Origin: Gammaproteobacteria bacterium Ga0077554
GTDB lineage: Bacteria; Pseudomonadota; Gammaproteobacteria; Ga0077554; Ga007554
Reading direction: 5' to 3'
Length of the DNA: 64,000 bases
Assembly (NCBI GenBank): GCA_001464585.1
Contig: LNFF01000008.1
Coordinates: forward strand, 113,784-177,783
Of the stretch, positions 8,589 through 15,780 are shown piece after piece (the stretch's first letter is position 1; each line of letters begins with the position of its first letter). Under the pieces are notes generated by a model. The model did not search any database. It worked only from the letters and a program-made list of their open reading frames with translations, and was not told where the DNA came from. The position numbers and the translations under genes are program-made.

Positions 8589-9176
8589 TTATGCGATATC
8601 TTCGGTAGAATTAATGTTTTTAAATGCCTGCGGCTGGTCTGAAAAATCAGCCAAAGCGAGGCGGCGGCTGCGCATCCAGAGTTCGGTTTTATTATGTCCA
8701 CGTTGAATGGATTGCAGGATATCTTCAGCAAGATCACTTTGTAACAAGGCAACTACAGGCTGCATCCGCGTGCCATCATGCGCCACTGCAACTTCGGCGT
8801 GTGTTTGTGTGAGCGCGGCCGCCAGACGTGCTACCAGGTCATAGGGTAAATACGGTGAGTCGCAGGGCACTATCAGCACATAGTCAGTTTTTGCCGCGAG
8901 TAACGCACTGGCGATGCCTGCCAGTGGCCCGGCCTGACCGGGTGCGGTGTCCTGGATGACAGGATAGCCGAACGCGCTGTACTGGCCAAGATTACGGTTG
9001 GCATTAATAATGAGGGTGCCGACCTGCGGCGTGAGGATGTCAACCACATAAGTGATCAACGGCTTGCAGTGTAATGCTATTAAACCTTTGTCGGCACCGC
9101 CCATACGGCGTGCCTGGCCGCCTGCGAGAATGGCGCCAGTAATATTTTCGCGGGAAATTTTATGCAAGGAGTTCAT
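8589..9176 (-). CDS. mobA: Molybdenum cofactor guanylyltransferase MobA
   Basis: Starting at the ATG 9176-9174 this is a 195-residue protein beginning MNSLHKISRENITGAILAGG. The nucleotidyltransferase signature LAGGQARRMGGADKGL, the IVPCDSPYLP metal-binding region and a C-terminal helix are present. MobA joins GMP to molybdopterin to form the MGD cofactor needed by nitrate reductases of the DMSO reductase family, such as NasA encoded at 23.7 kb. A longer start is possible upstream, but this one aligns with the family and overlaps the end of moeA by 17 bp, suggesting translational coupling. No strong Shine-Dalgarno sequence is seen, in keeping with coupling. Confidence 0.92.
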   Translation of the reverse strand: MNSLHKISRENITGAILAGGQARRMGGADKGLIALHCKPLITYVVDILTPQVGTLIINANRNLGQYSAFGYPVIQDTAPGQAGPLAGIASALLAAKTDYVLIVPCDSPYLPYDLVARLAAALTQTHAEVAVAHDGTRMQPVVALLQSDLAEDILQSIQRGHNKTELWMRSRRLALADFSDQPQAFKNINSTEDIA

Positions 9177-10437
9177 TAAACGGAATAAAGCTGACCATTT
9201 GTCCGCGTTGCACAGTGGCGTCTTCTGCAATACAGACCAAGCCATGTGCCCAACTGATAGACGTCAGTGCAGCGGAACCTTGATTGGGATAAATCACCGC
9301 GCCAGTAATGCCTGCGGCGTCAGTGTATAAGCGTGCGCGCAGGTATTCACGGCGATTGCCCTTTTGCAACCAATCAAAATCGGCACGTACCAAAAAAGAT
9401 TGCGGTAAGGTTTTAACCATTCCCTGGCAGCGCAGAATGAACGGGCGCGCAAACAGGCAGAAGGTGGCGAATACCGATACGGGATTACCGGGCAGGCCAA
9501 AAAAAGGTGTTTTATCAACATGGCCAAAAGCCAGGGGTTTGCCCGGCTTCATGGCAATGCGCCACATTTCGAGGCGCCCCAGCGCTTCAACAGTGGCTTT
9601 GACGTGATCTTCATCGCCCACTGAGACGCCGCCACTGGTAATGATGAGATCGCTTTGCTGTGCGGCAGCCGCCAATACCGTGCGAGTGGCGGCAAGGTTA
9701 TCAGGCACGATGCCAAAATCAATTATCTCACAGTGCAGTGTATGCAGCAGACTTGTCAGAGTATAGCGGTTGGCGTTGTAGATTTTCCCGGGTGCCAAGG
9801 GTGTATTGGGTTCGGTCAGTTCATCACCGGTACAGAAAATGGCGACACGCAAGGGGCGATATACCGGTAATTGCGCAACGCCAATAGACGCTGCAAGTCC
9901 CAAATCTTGCGGGCGCAGTTTTATGCCTGCATCAAGAATGGTAACGCCTGATTTAATGTCTTCACCGCGTGCGCGGATATTCTGCCCGGCGTGCAGTGGG
10001 GGCGAAATAATGACGGCATCGCCCTCCACGCGGCAATGTTCCTGCATCACCACGCAATCTGCACCAGGGGGTATCGGTGCGCCGGTAAAAATACGTGCGG
10101 CTGTGCCAGGGGTCAGCGCCTGGCTGGTTTGTCCGGCGGCAATGCGTTGTGAAATACGCAGTCGTGTGTCGCTGTCAGCAGAAAGATCATCACTGGCAAG
10201 TGCATAACCATCCATGGCGCTGTTGTCAGCGGGAGGTACATTAAGGGTAGATATTTGTGGGCGCGCCAGGACGCGGCCTAGTGCGCGGGAAATCTCAAGA
10301 TCTTCAATGTCAGTAAGAGGTGCAGCTTTGCTTAATATAAATGCCAGAGCATCATCTACGCTCATGAGTTTCTGGGCAGGGTTGGCTTGCGCTGCGTTAC
10401 TTCCTTGTGCGTTCGCGTAACAGGTATCTTTGGTCAA
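9160..10437 (-). CDS. moeA: Molybdopterin molybdenumtransferase MoeA
   Basis: This 425-residue protein has the MoeA domain order: the N-terminal domain (MSVDDALAFILS, VPPADNSAMDGYA), the oxygen-rich loop TGAPIPPGADCVVMQE, the MoCF-binding domain with TSGGVSVGDEDHVK and GLPGNPVSVFATF, then a C-terminal beta domain. MoeA inserts molybdate into adenylylated molybdopterin. It lies between moaB (4 bp upstream) and mobA (overlapping), forming a compact cofactor operon on the minus strand that ends beside the nitrate assimilation island and can supply its nitrate reductase. Confidence 0.95.
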   Translation of the reverse strand: MTKDTCYANAQGSNAAQANPAQKLMSVDDALAFILSKAAPLTDIEDLEISRALGRVLARPQISTLNVPPADNSAMDGYALASDDLSADSDTRLRISQRIAAGQTSQALTPGTAARIFTGAPIPPGADCVVMQEHCRVEGDAVIISPPLHAGQNIRARGEDIKSGVTILDAGIKLRPQDLGLAASIGVAQLPVYRPLRVAIFCTGDELTEPNTPLAPGKIYNANRYTLTSLLHTLHCEIIDFGIVPDNLAATRTVLAAAAQQSDLIITSGGVSVGDEDHVKATVEALGRLEMWRIAMKPGKPLAFGHVDKTPFFGLPGNPVSVFATFCLFARPFILRCQGMVKTLPQSFLVRADFDWLQKGNRREYLRARLYTDAAGITGAVIYPNQGSAALTSISWAHGLVCIAEDATVQRGQMVSFIPFNELLA

Positions 10438-10441
10438 TGCA

Positions 10442-10972
10442 TTATCCTTTCTTGAGCCGTGGCATCAGCTCAACAAAATTGCAAGGCCCATGGCGGTTGT
10501 CAAGCTGATATTTTAGAATGTGATTCCAGGCGGTGTGACATGCGTTGGTAGATCCTGGCATGCAGAATATGAAAGTACCATTAGCGATTCCCGCCAGGGC
10601 GCGTGATTGCAAGGCCGAGGTCTGCACTTCCTGATAAGACACGCTGCGAAACATCTCGCCAAAACCGGTTATTTCCTTATCCAGTAACGGTAAAATTGCT
10701 TCGGGGGTCACATCGCGCCAGGTAATCCCAGTGCCACCCGTAATCAAGACCACGTCAACAGCAGGCGCTACGATCCAGCGTGACACCACAGCGCGAATTT
10801 GATAAATATCATCAGCACTAATGATTTTTTCGACCAAGCGATGACCCGCGCCCGTCAGGCACTCTGCCAAGGCTTTTCCCGAGGTATCAGTTTCTTCAGT
10901 GCGCGTGTCAGAAACAGTTAACACGGCGATATTAACAGGTATGAATTCCTGATTTTTAGCGGGTTTGGGCAT
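10442..10972 (-). CDS. moaB: Molybdenum cofactor biosynthesis protein MoaB
   Basis: This 176-residue protein has the MoaB/Mog/MoCF-binding fold. IAVLTVSDTRTEETDTSG near residue 15, VVLITGGTGITWRDVTPEAI near residue 85 and the PGSTNACHTAW helix cap near residue 150 are all family signatures. MoaB/MogA proteins adenylylate molybdopterin before metal insertion by MoeA. It is the first gene of the moaB-moeA-mobA operon, and its promoter must lie in the 350-bp gap shared with the divergent ANTAR regulator gene, which gives a physical basis for co-regulation with nitrate assimilation. Confidence 0.94.
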   Translation of the reverse strand: MPKPAKNQEFIPVNIAVLTVSDTRTEETDTSGKALAECLTGAGHRLVEKIISADDIYQIRAVVSRWIVAPAVDVVLITGGTGITWRDVTPEAILPLLDKEITGFGEMFRSVSYQEVQTSALQSRALAGIANGTFIFCMPGSTNACHTAWNHILKYQLDNRHGPCNFVELMPRLKKG

Positions 10973-11142
10973 AAGTAAGGTTCCGGGAGGCTTTCAGTAT
11001 TATACGTATTCCGTAATAACTGTGCTAAAGGATTATCCGGAAGCCAGCGAATGGACATTTCATATTGAAACTAATCGCCATTTTAGGATGTGGTGCATAA
11101 GATAGAAAATACGCACCGTAATAGATCATTGCTTGTTGAATA

Positions 11143-11158
11143 TCACCAAAAAAGTGCA
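11143..11158 (-). promoter_or_regulatory. NtrC-like enhancer site
   Basis: On the minus strand the site reads TGCACTTTTTTGGTGA, which matches the enteric NtrC consensus TGCACT-N4-TGGTGCA at all but the outermost positions. It is centred about 120 bp upstream of the expected start of the sigma-54 promoter at 11244-11259, the usual distance for NtrC enhancers. Binding is inferred from the match only. Confidence 0.55.
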
Positions 11159-11243
11159 CAGATCGCCACATAGCTTAATGAAGTCCCCTTAATATTATAT
11201 TTTAAATTTTTGAATTAAATGGATAATAATTATTTTTTTGAAA

Positions 11244-11259
11244 TGGCATGCTCTTTGCA
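11244..11259 (+). promoter_or_regulatory. Sigma-54 promoter of the nasT-cynS operon
   Basis: TGGCATGCTCTTTGCA has GG at 11245-11246 and GC at 11257-11258 with exactly 10 bases between, the invariant -24/-12 spacing of RpoN promoters, and matches TGGCAC-N5-TTGCA at all but one position. Transcription would start near 11270, about 50 bp before the regulator gene, and points to control by nitrogen limitation. Confidence 0.8.
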
Positions 11260-11319
11260 TTGGTTGAATGCATATGAAAAAATTTCAGTAATATAAAACG
11301 AATTGAAATCGAGGCGGGA

Positions 11320-11898
11320 ATGAAGCTGCGTATCATGTTAGTTGATGCTGATCCGCAGCGGATGGACTTGCTGATGAATACGCTACAAGAGGCTGGGCAC
11401 TGGGTTGCAATGTGTGGCGATGAGACGGGAAATCTTTGTGAACACGTACGGGAAATTCAACCTGATGTGATTATTATCGGTACGGATTCACCTACACGCG
11501 ACACATTGGAGCATTTGTGTGTGATTGACCGTGATGAACCCCGTCCCGTAGTGATGTTTACCCATGATAACGATACACAGAAAATGCGTGCAGCGCTACG
11601 GGCTGGTGTCAGTGCCTATATCGTGGATGGGCTGACTGCGTCACGTGTGCAATCTATTATTGATATCGCAATTGCGCGTTTTTCGGAATATCAAATCCTT
11701 AAAAATGAATTGGAAAAAGCGACAACTACACTTGCTGAACGAAAACAGATTGAGCGCGCCAAAGGTTTTGTAATGAAGCAGCGTGGTTGCAGTGAAGATG
11801 AGGCATATCGATTAATGCGCAAAATGGCCATGAATAGCAACAAAAAATTGGTTGAAATTTCAGATAATATTAATACGGCAGCCGATATTTTTTCGTGA
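11320..11898 (+). CDS. nasT: NasT-type ANTAR antitermination regulator
   Basis: This 192-residue protein has an N-terminal receiver-like domain (MKLRIMLVDADPQRMDLLMN) and a C-terminal ANTAR RNA-binding domain from about residue 140 (ERAKGFVMKQRGCSEDEAYR and a following amphipathic helix). ANTAR proteins of the NasT/NasR/AmiR group bind two-hairpin leader RNAs and prevent termination. In the receiver, the segment normally reading IIID-x-x-SP is IIIGTDSP, so the phospho-acceptor position (about residue 54) is Gly; the acidic pair near residue 9-11 is kept. Phosphorylation control is therefore unlikely, as expected for NasT proteins controlled by a partner (NasS). No nasS is seen nearby. A matching two-hairpin RNA lies at 12575-12613. 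Confidence 0.92.
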   Translation: MKLRIMLVDADPQRMDLLMNTLQEAGHWVAMCGDETGNLCEHVREIQPDVIIIGTDSPTRDTLEHLCVIDRDEPRPVVMFTHDNDTQKMRAALRAGVSAYIVDGLTASRVQSIIDIAIARFSEYQILKNELEKATTTLAERKQIERAKGFVMKQRGCSEDEAYRLMRKMAMNSNKKLVEISDNINTAADIFS

Positions 11899-11983
11899 TT
11901 TTTCTCCATGTATATCCCAAGCCTGTAAAATGCTTTAGCGGTTAGAAAAAATTATGAATATATCATTGGTAGGAGAGAATCCT

Positions 11984-12427
11984 GTGAGCAGTAGAGGTGT
12001 CTACGAAAAAATTTTCTCCAGGAAAGTTGCTAAGCACCTAAAGTGGAGCGATGTGGCCGCCAAGGTCGGTCTGAGCAAGGAATGGGTGACTGCAGCCTGC
12101 CTTGGACAGATGGCGTTGAGCCATGAACAAGCTGCTGTGGTTGGCGAGATATTCGACCTGACTGAAGAGGAAAAGCAGTGGCTGAAAGTCGTTCCCTACA
12201 AGGGCTCCCTGCCCACCAGCGTTCCGACTGATCCGTTGATCTATCGTTTTTACGAATTGATCAATGTCTACGGGACCACTTTTAAAGAGCTAATCCATGA
12301 AGAATTCGGCGATGGAATTATGAGCGCTATCGACTTCAAAATGGATTTGACGCGTGAGCCTGATCTGAATGGAGATCGCGTAAAAATCGTCATGTCGGGG
12401 AAATTTCTCCCATACAAGGCATATTGA
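11984..12427 (+). CDS. cynS: Cyanate hydratase (cyanase)
   Basis: The protein aligns with cyanase along its length: an N-terminal helical DNA-binding-like domain (DVAAKVGLSKEWVTAACLGQ) and the catalytic C-terminal domain. Catalytic Arg, Glu and Ser are all present in YRFYELINVYGTTF and GDGIMSAIDF (Arg88, Glu91, Ser114 with this start). The enzyme converts cyanate and bicarbonate to ammonia and carbon dioxide as a decamer of dimers. The GTG at 11984 is preferred because AGGAG lies 8 bases before it; an ATG 30 bp upstream would add 10 residues but has no ribosome binding site. It follows nasT by 85 bp and precedes the ABC transporter genes, suggesting cyanate is a further nitrogen source of this operon. 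Confidence 0.93.
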   Translation: MSSRGVYEKIFSRKVAKHLKWSDVAAKVGLSKEWVTAACLGQMALSHEQAAVVGEIFDLTEEEKQWLKVVPYKGSLPTSVPTDPLIYRFYELINVYGTTFKELIHEEFGDGIMSAIDFKMDLTREPDLNGDRVKIVMSGKFLPYKAY

Positions 12428-12574
12428 GGGGAGACTGGTTGAAAGCACCACTCTTATCACCGTTCGCTTTAGAAAGAGCATGGCCGAGGCGAAAATAACT
12501 TGATCAATGACGGCAAACCATTTTGAATTTATTTGCATTAATATTTAAATTATTTTTTTTAATCTGAAAATACG

Positions 12575-12613
12575 GTAAACCAACGGCGGTTTACTTCTGG
12601 ACAAAGGCGTCCA
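12575..12613 (+). promoter_or_regulatory. Two-hairpin ANTAR-target leader RNA
   Basis: Hairpin 1 is a perfect 7-bp stem GTAAACC/GGTTTAC (12575-12581 and 12588-12594) with hexaloop AACGGC. Hairpin 2 is a perfect 5-bp stem TGGAC/GTCCA (12598-12602 and 12609-12613) with hexaloop AAAGGC. Both loops have A at position 1 and G at position 4, the known signature of ANTAR-bound RNAs. The 3' half of hairpin 2 (loop and stem, 12606-12613) is also the 5' arm of the terminator ending at 12657, so the two structures exclude each other. The regulator encoded at 11320-11898 is the obvious ligand. Confidence 0.88.
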
Positions 12614-12657
12614 TTTGCCGAGGATACATTCCTCGTGTAAGTGGGCGCCTTTTTTTT
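12606..12657 (+). terminator. Regulated terminator in the nrtA leader
   Basis: GGCGTCC at 12606-12612 pairs with GGGCGCC at 12643-12649 (one G-U pair), enclosing a second small hairpin (CGAGGA/TCCTCG), followed directly by eight T residues (12650-12657). It lies between cynS and the substrate-binding protein gene and would stop transcription unless hairpin 2 of the ANTAR leader is stabilised. Confidence 0.85.
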
Positions 12658-12685
12658 GAACTATGAAAAAGCGGAGAGTATGGGT

Positions 12686-13996
12686 ATGAGCGACGATAAA
12701 AAAGTAAATGATAAAGAAGGTTCTATTGTTGATGTGGGACTATCAAGTGATATTTCGCGCCGGGATTTTATCAAGGCCAGTGGCATGGCATTAGGAGGAT
12801 TGGCAATGATGGGTATGATTCCGTCCGGGATTCAGAGTGCCGCATGGGCAGCAGGCTCGGATGCGCCGGAGAAAACCAATATCAAGATTGGATTTATTCC
12901 GCTGACAGATTGTGCCAGTGTAGTGATGGCCGGCGAGCTGGGATTATTTAAAAAATATGGCCTGAATGTCACCGTCACAAAAGAAGCAAGCTGGGCCGCT
13001 GTGCGCGACAAGCTGGTGAATGGTGAGCTGGATGCGGCGCATGTGCTGTATGGTTTGTTATACGGTGTGCAGATGGGTATTAGTGGCCCGCAAAAAGACA
13101 TGGCCGTATTAATGAATCTTAATCAGAACGGCCAGGCTATTACTTTATCCAACCAGTCTAAAAATAAAGGCGTTACCGATGGCCCTTCTTTGAAGAAGCT
13201 CATCGATAAAATTGAAGGCGAAAAACGTGAGTATACGTTTGCGCAAACATTTCCCACGGGAACGCATGCCATGTGGCTGTATTACTGGTTGGCAAGTTAT
13301 GGCATCAACCCACTCACTGACGTTAAAACCATTACTGTTCCACCCCCGCAAATGGTAGCCAATATGCGCATTGGAAATATGGATGGCTATTGTGTAGGTG
13401 AGCCATGGAATGCCCGCGCCATTTACGACAAGATCGGATTCACCGCCGCTACCACCCAGGAAATATGGAAAGATCATCCGGAAAAAGTATTGGGAACCAC
13501 CTCAGAGTTTACGCAAAAATATCCTAATACCACGCGCGCCATGATTATGGCCGTGCTCGAGGCTTCAAAATATATTGATACCTTGTCGAATCGTCCGGGC
13601 GTAGCGAAAATCATTTCCAGTAAATCCTATGTCAACGCGCCAGAAGACGTGATAGAAGGCCGATTCCTTGGGGATTATGACAATGGCATAGGCAAGAAAT
13701 GGAAAGACCCGGATTTCATGAAATTCTATAACGATGGTACGGTGAACTTCCCTTATTTGTCGGATGGCATGTGGTTTATGACGCAACACAAGCGTTGGAA
13801 ATTACTTAAGGAGGACCCGGATTATCTTGCCGTGGCACAAAAGGTTAATAAAATTGAATTGTACAAGCAGGCTGCGGAGCAAGTGAAAGTGCCGGTGCCA
13901 AAAGACACCATGCGTGTCAGCAAAATGATTGATGGCGTAGTGTGGGACGGAAAAGATCCTAAAAAATATGCCAACAGCTTTAAAATAAAAGTGTAA
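12686..13996 (+). CDS. nrtA: Nitrate/nitrite/cyanate ABC transporter substrate-binding protein (NrtA/CynA-like)
   Basis: A 436-residue periplasmic binding protein of the NrtA/SsuA superfamily. A Tat signal motif, SRRDFIKASGMALGG, near residue 25 is followed by a hydrophobic stretch and SAAWAAG before the mature domain starts (IKIGFIPLTDCASVVMAGEL). The family pattern is clear in PTGTHAMWLYYWLASYGINP and GYCVGEPWNARA. The start at 12686 is chosen because GGAG lies 9 bases before it; a GTG at 12641 lies inside the leader terminator and is unlikely. The Tat signal argues for export of a folded protein, unlike the cytosolic sensor NasS. Adjacent cynS makes cyanate a plausible ligand besides nitrate or nitrite; substrate choice cannot be read from sequence. 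Confidence 0.9.
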   Translation: MSDDKKVNDKEGSIVDVGLSSDISRRDFIKASGMALGGLAMMGMIPSGIQSAAWAAGSDAPEKTNIKIGFIPLTDCASVVMAGELGLFKKYGLNVTVTKEASWAAVRDKLVNGELDAAHVLYGLLYGVQMGISGPQKDMAVLMNLNQNGQAITLSNQSKNKGVTDGPSLKKLIDKIEGEKREYTFAQTFPTGTHAMWLYYWLASYGINPLTDVKTITVPPPQMVANMRIGNMDGYCVGEPWNARAIYDKIGFTAATTQEIWKDHPEKVLGTTSEFTQKYPNTTRAMIMAVLEASKYIDTLSNRPGVAKIISSKSYVNAPEDVIEGRFLGDYDNGIGKKWKDPDFMKFYNDGTVNFPYLSDGMWFMTQHKRWKLLKEDPDYLAVAQKVNKIELYKQAAEQVKVPVPKDTMRVSKMIDGVVWDGKDPKKYANSFKIKV

Positions 13997-14007
13997 GGAG
14001 GTGTGGC

Positions 14008-14922
14008 ATGACTGTCATTAGCATTAATCGAAAAATCAAAGATGATATTGCTCCGTCAATAATCAAGGTTGAAAATAATGTGATGAATATCCCTGATCAA
14101 CAGGATGGTCCGAAGGCTGAGGCACCTAAACGAAATTCTATCCTGTGGAGCAAGCCAATGCGGGATGTATTGTTCAAAACAATCTTGCCTCCTTTGCTGG
14201 GCATGGCATTATTTATTGCTGGGTGGGCACTTTTGGCTCAACAAAGTGAAAATCTGCCAGGACCAGAAAAGACCTGGAATTCGGCGGTAGAGCTATTCAG
14301 TGATCCTTTTTATGACAATGGACCTAACGATAAAGGAATCGGCTGGAATCTCCTGAACTCATTACAGCGTGTGGGTATTGGTTTTGGGTTGGCGGCACTG
14401 ATTGGTATTCCATTAGGATTTATGATTGGTCGTTTCGCATTCTTCAATGGAATGACATCCCCTATCATCAGCTTATTGCGTCCGGTGTCGCCACTGGCAT
14501 GGTTGCCGATTGGCTTGCTGGTATTTCAGGACTCGCAACCCGCTGCCATTTGGGTGATTTTTATATCCAGCATCTGGCCGATGATGATCAACACGGCAGT
14601 GGGTGTTACAAAGATTCCGCAGGATTATATGAATGTTGCGCGCGTTTTAAATCTTTCTGAGTGGAAAATATTTACCAGGATTTTATTTCCGGCAGTTCTG
14701 CCCTACATGATGACCGGTGTCAGATTATCAATTGGTGTGGCTTGGTTAGTGATTGTTGCCGCAGAAATGCTTACGGGTGGGGTGGGTATAGGGTTCTGGG
14801 TATGGGATGAATGGAATAACCTCAACGTGGAGCACATTATCATTGCCATATTTGTTATAGGTATCGTCGGATTACTGCTGGAGAAATTTCTGATGTTGGT
14901 TGCGAAACGATTTGAATATTAA
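14008..14922 (+). CDS. nrtB: ABC transporter permease, NrtB/CynB-like
   Basis: This 304-residue inner-membrane protein carries an N-terminal cytoplasmic extension of about 50 residues and six or so membrane segments. The BPD permease signature lies in GVTKIPQDYMNVARVLNLSE (EAA-like loop), and the end of the protein (GIGFWVWDEWNNLNVEHIII) matches nitrate and taurine permeases. It would form the channel for the binding protein encoded just upstream. AAGGAGG lies 7 bases before the ATG. The gene sits 11 bp after the binding protein gene and 27 bp before the ATPase gene, in one operon controlled by the leader at 12575-12657. Confidence 0.93.
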   Translation: MTVISINRKIKDDIAPSIIKVENNVMNIPDQQDGPKAEAPKRNSILWSKPMRDVLFKTILPPLLGMALFIAGWALLAQQSENLPGPEKTWNSAVELFSDPFYDNGPNDKGIGWNLLNSLQRVGIGFGLAALIGIPLGFMIGRFAFFNGMTSPIISLLRPVSPLAWLPIGLLVFQDSQPAAIWVIFISSIWPMMINTAVGVTKIPQDYMNVARVLNLSEWKIFTRILFPAVLPYMMTGVRLSIGVAWLVIVAAEMLTGGVGIGFWVWDEWNNLNVEHIIIAIFVIGIVGLLLEKFLMLVAKRFEY

Positions 14923-14949
14923 TTCCTTGGTTATTATTGGAGAAGAATC

Positions 14950-15741
14950 ATGAGTAAATATGTGCAGGTAGAGGGTGTGAAGGTAGTTTTTGAAACAAAG
15001 AATGGAAACTTTGTTGCTATCAAGGATATTGACTTATCAGTGCAGCAGGGTGAATTTATTTCCATCATCGGCCACTCCGGTTGTGGAAAATCTACCTTGC
15101 TTAACCTCGTGGCGGGTTTGATTGAGCCTACGGCAGGTGCATTGTTTTGCTCTGGAAGGGAGATTGATGGCCCCGGCCCGGAACGCGCTGTGGTATTTCA
15201 GAATCACTCGTTATTGCCGTGGTTAACATGTTTTGGCAACGTGTATTTGGCGGTGGAACGTGTGTTCAGCCGCAAGGAAGATAAAGCCAGTTTAAAGAAA
15301 CGTACCCATGATGCCCTTGAGTTGGTGGGGCTGAGCCATGCCGCACAGAAATTGCCGCATGAAATATCGGGTGGCATGAAACAGCGTGTGGGTATTGCCC
15401 GCGCGCTTTCCATGCAGCCAAAGGTGTTATTGCTGGATGAGCCTTTTGGTGCGCTGGATGCCTTGACGCGCGCCAATTTGCAAGACGAATTAATGCGTAT
15501 TGTCGCGGCTTCTGGAACAACCTCAATCATGGTGACACATGATGTGGATGAGGCAGTGTTGTTATCTGATCGCATTGTGATGATGACCAATGGGCCCGCA
15601 GCAACCATTGGGGAAATATTGAATGTCAATTTGTCACGCCCGCGTAATCGCCTGGCATTGGTAGAAAATGCTGAGTACACCCATTTACGTAGTGAGGTTC
15701 TGAAATTCCTGTATGAACGTCATGCCAGGAAAGCAGCATAA
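14950..15741 (+). CDS. nrtD: ABC transporter ATP-binding protein, NrtD/CynD-like
   Basis: A 263-residue single ABC domain: Walker A GHSGCGKST, Q-loop in VVFQNHSLLPWLTCFGNV, signature ISGGMKQRVGIARAL, Walker B VLLLDEPFGALDALTR and the switch histidine in MVTHDVDEA. The LLPW Q-loop variant is typical of nitrate, taurine and sulfonate importers. It powers uptake by the NrtA/NrtB partners. No NrtC-like regulatory domain is fused. A GGAGAAG ribosome binding site precedes the ATG. Confidence 0.94.
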   Translation: MSKYVQVEGVKVVFETKNGNFVAIKDIDLSVQQGEFISIIGHSGCGKSTLLNLVAGLIEPTAGALFCSGREIDGPGPERAVVFQNHSLLPWLTCFGNVYLAVERVFSRKEDKASLKKRTHDALELVGLSHAAQKLPHEISGGMKQRVGIARALSMQPKVLLLDEPFGALDALTRANLQDELMRIVAASGTTSIMVTHDVDEAVLLSDRIVMMTNGPAATIGEILNVNLSRPRNRLALVENAEYTHLRSEVLKFLYERHARKAA

Positions 15742-15780
15742 AAAAATCTTTTAATTTACTAAACATTTGCGGAGTATAAA

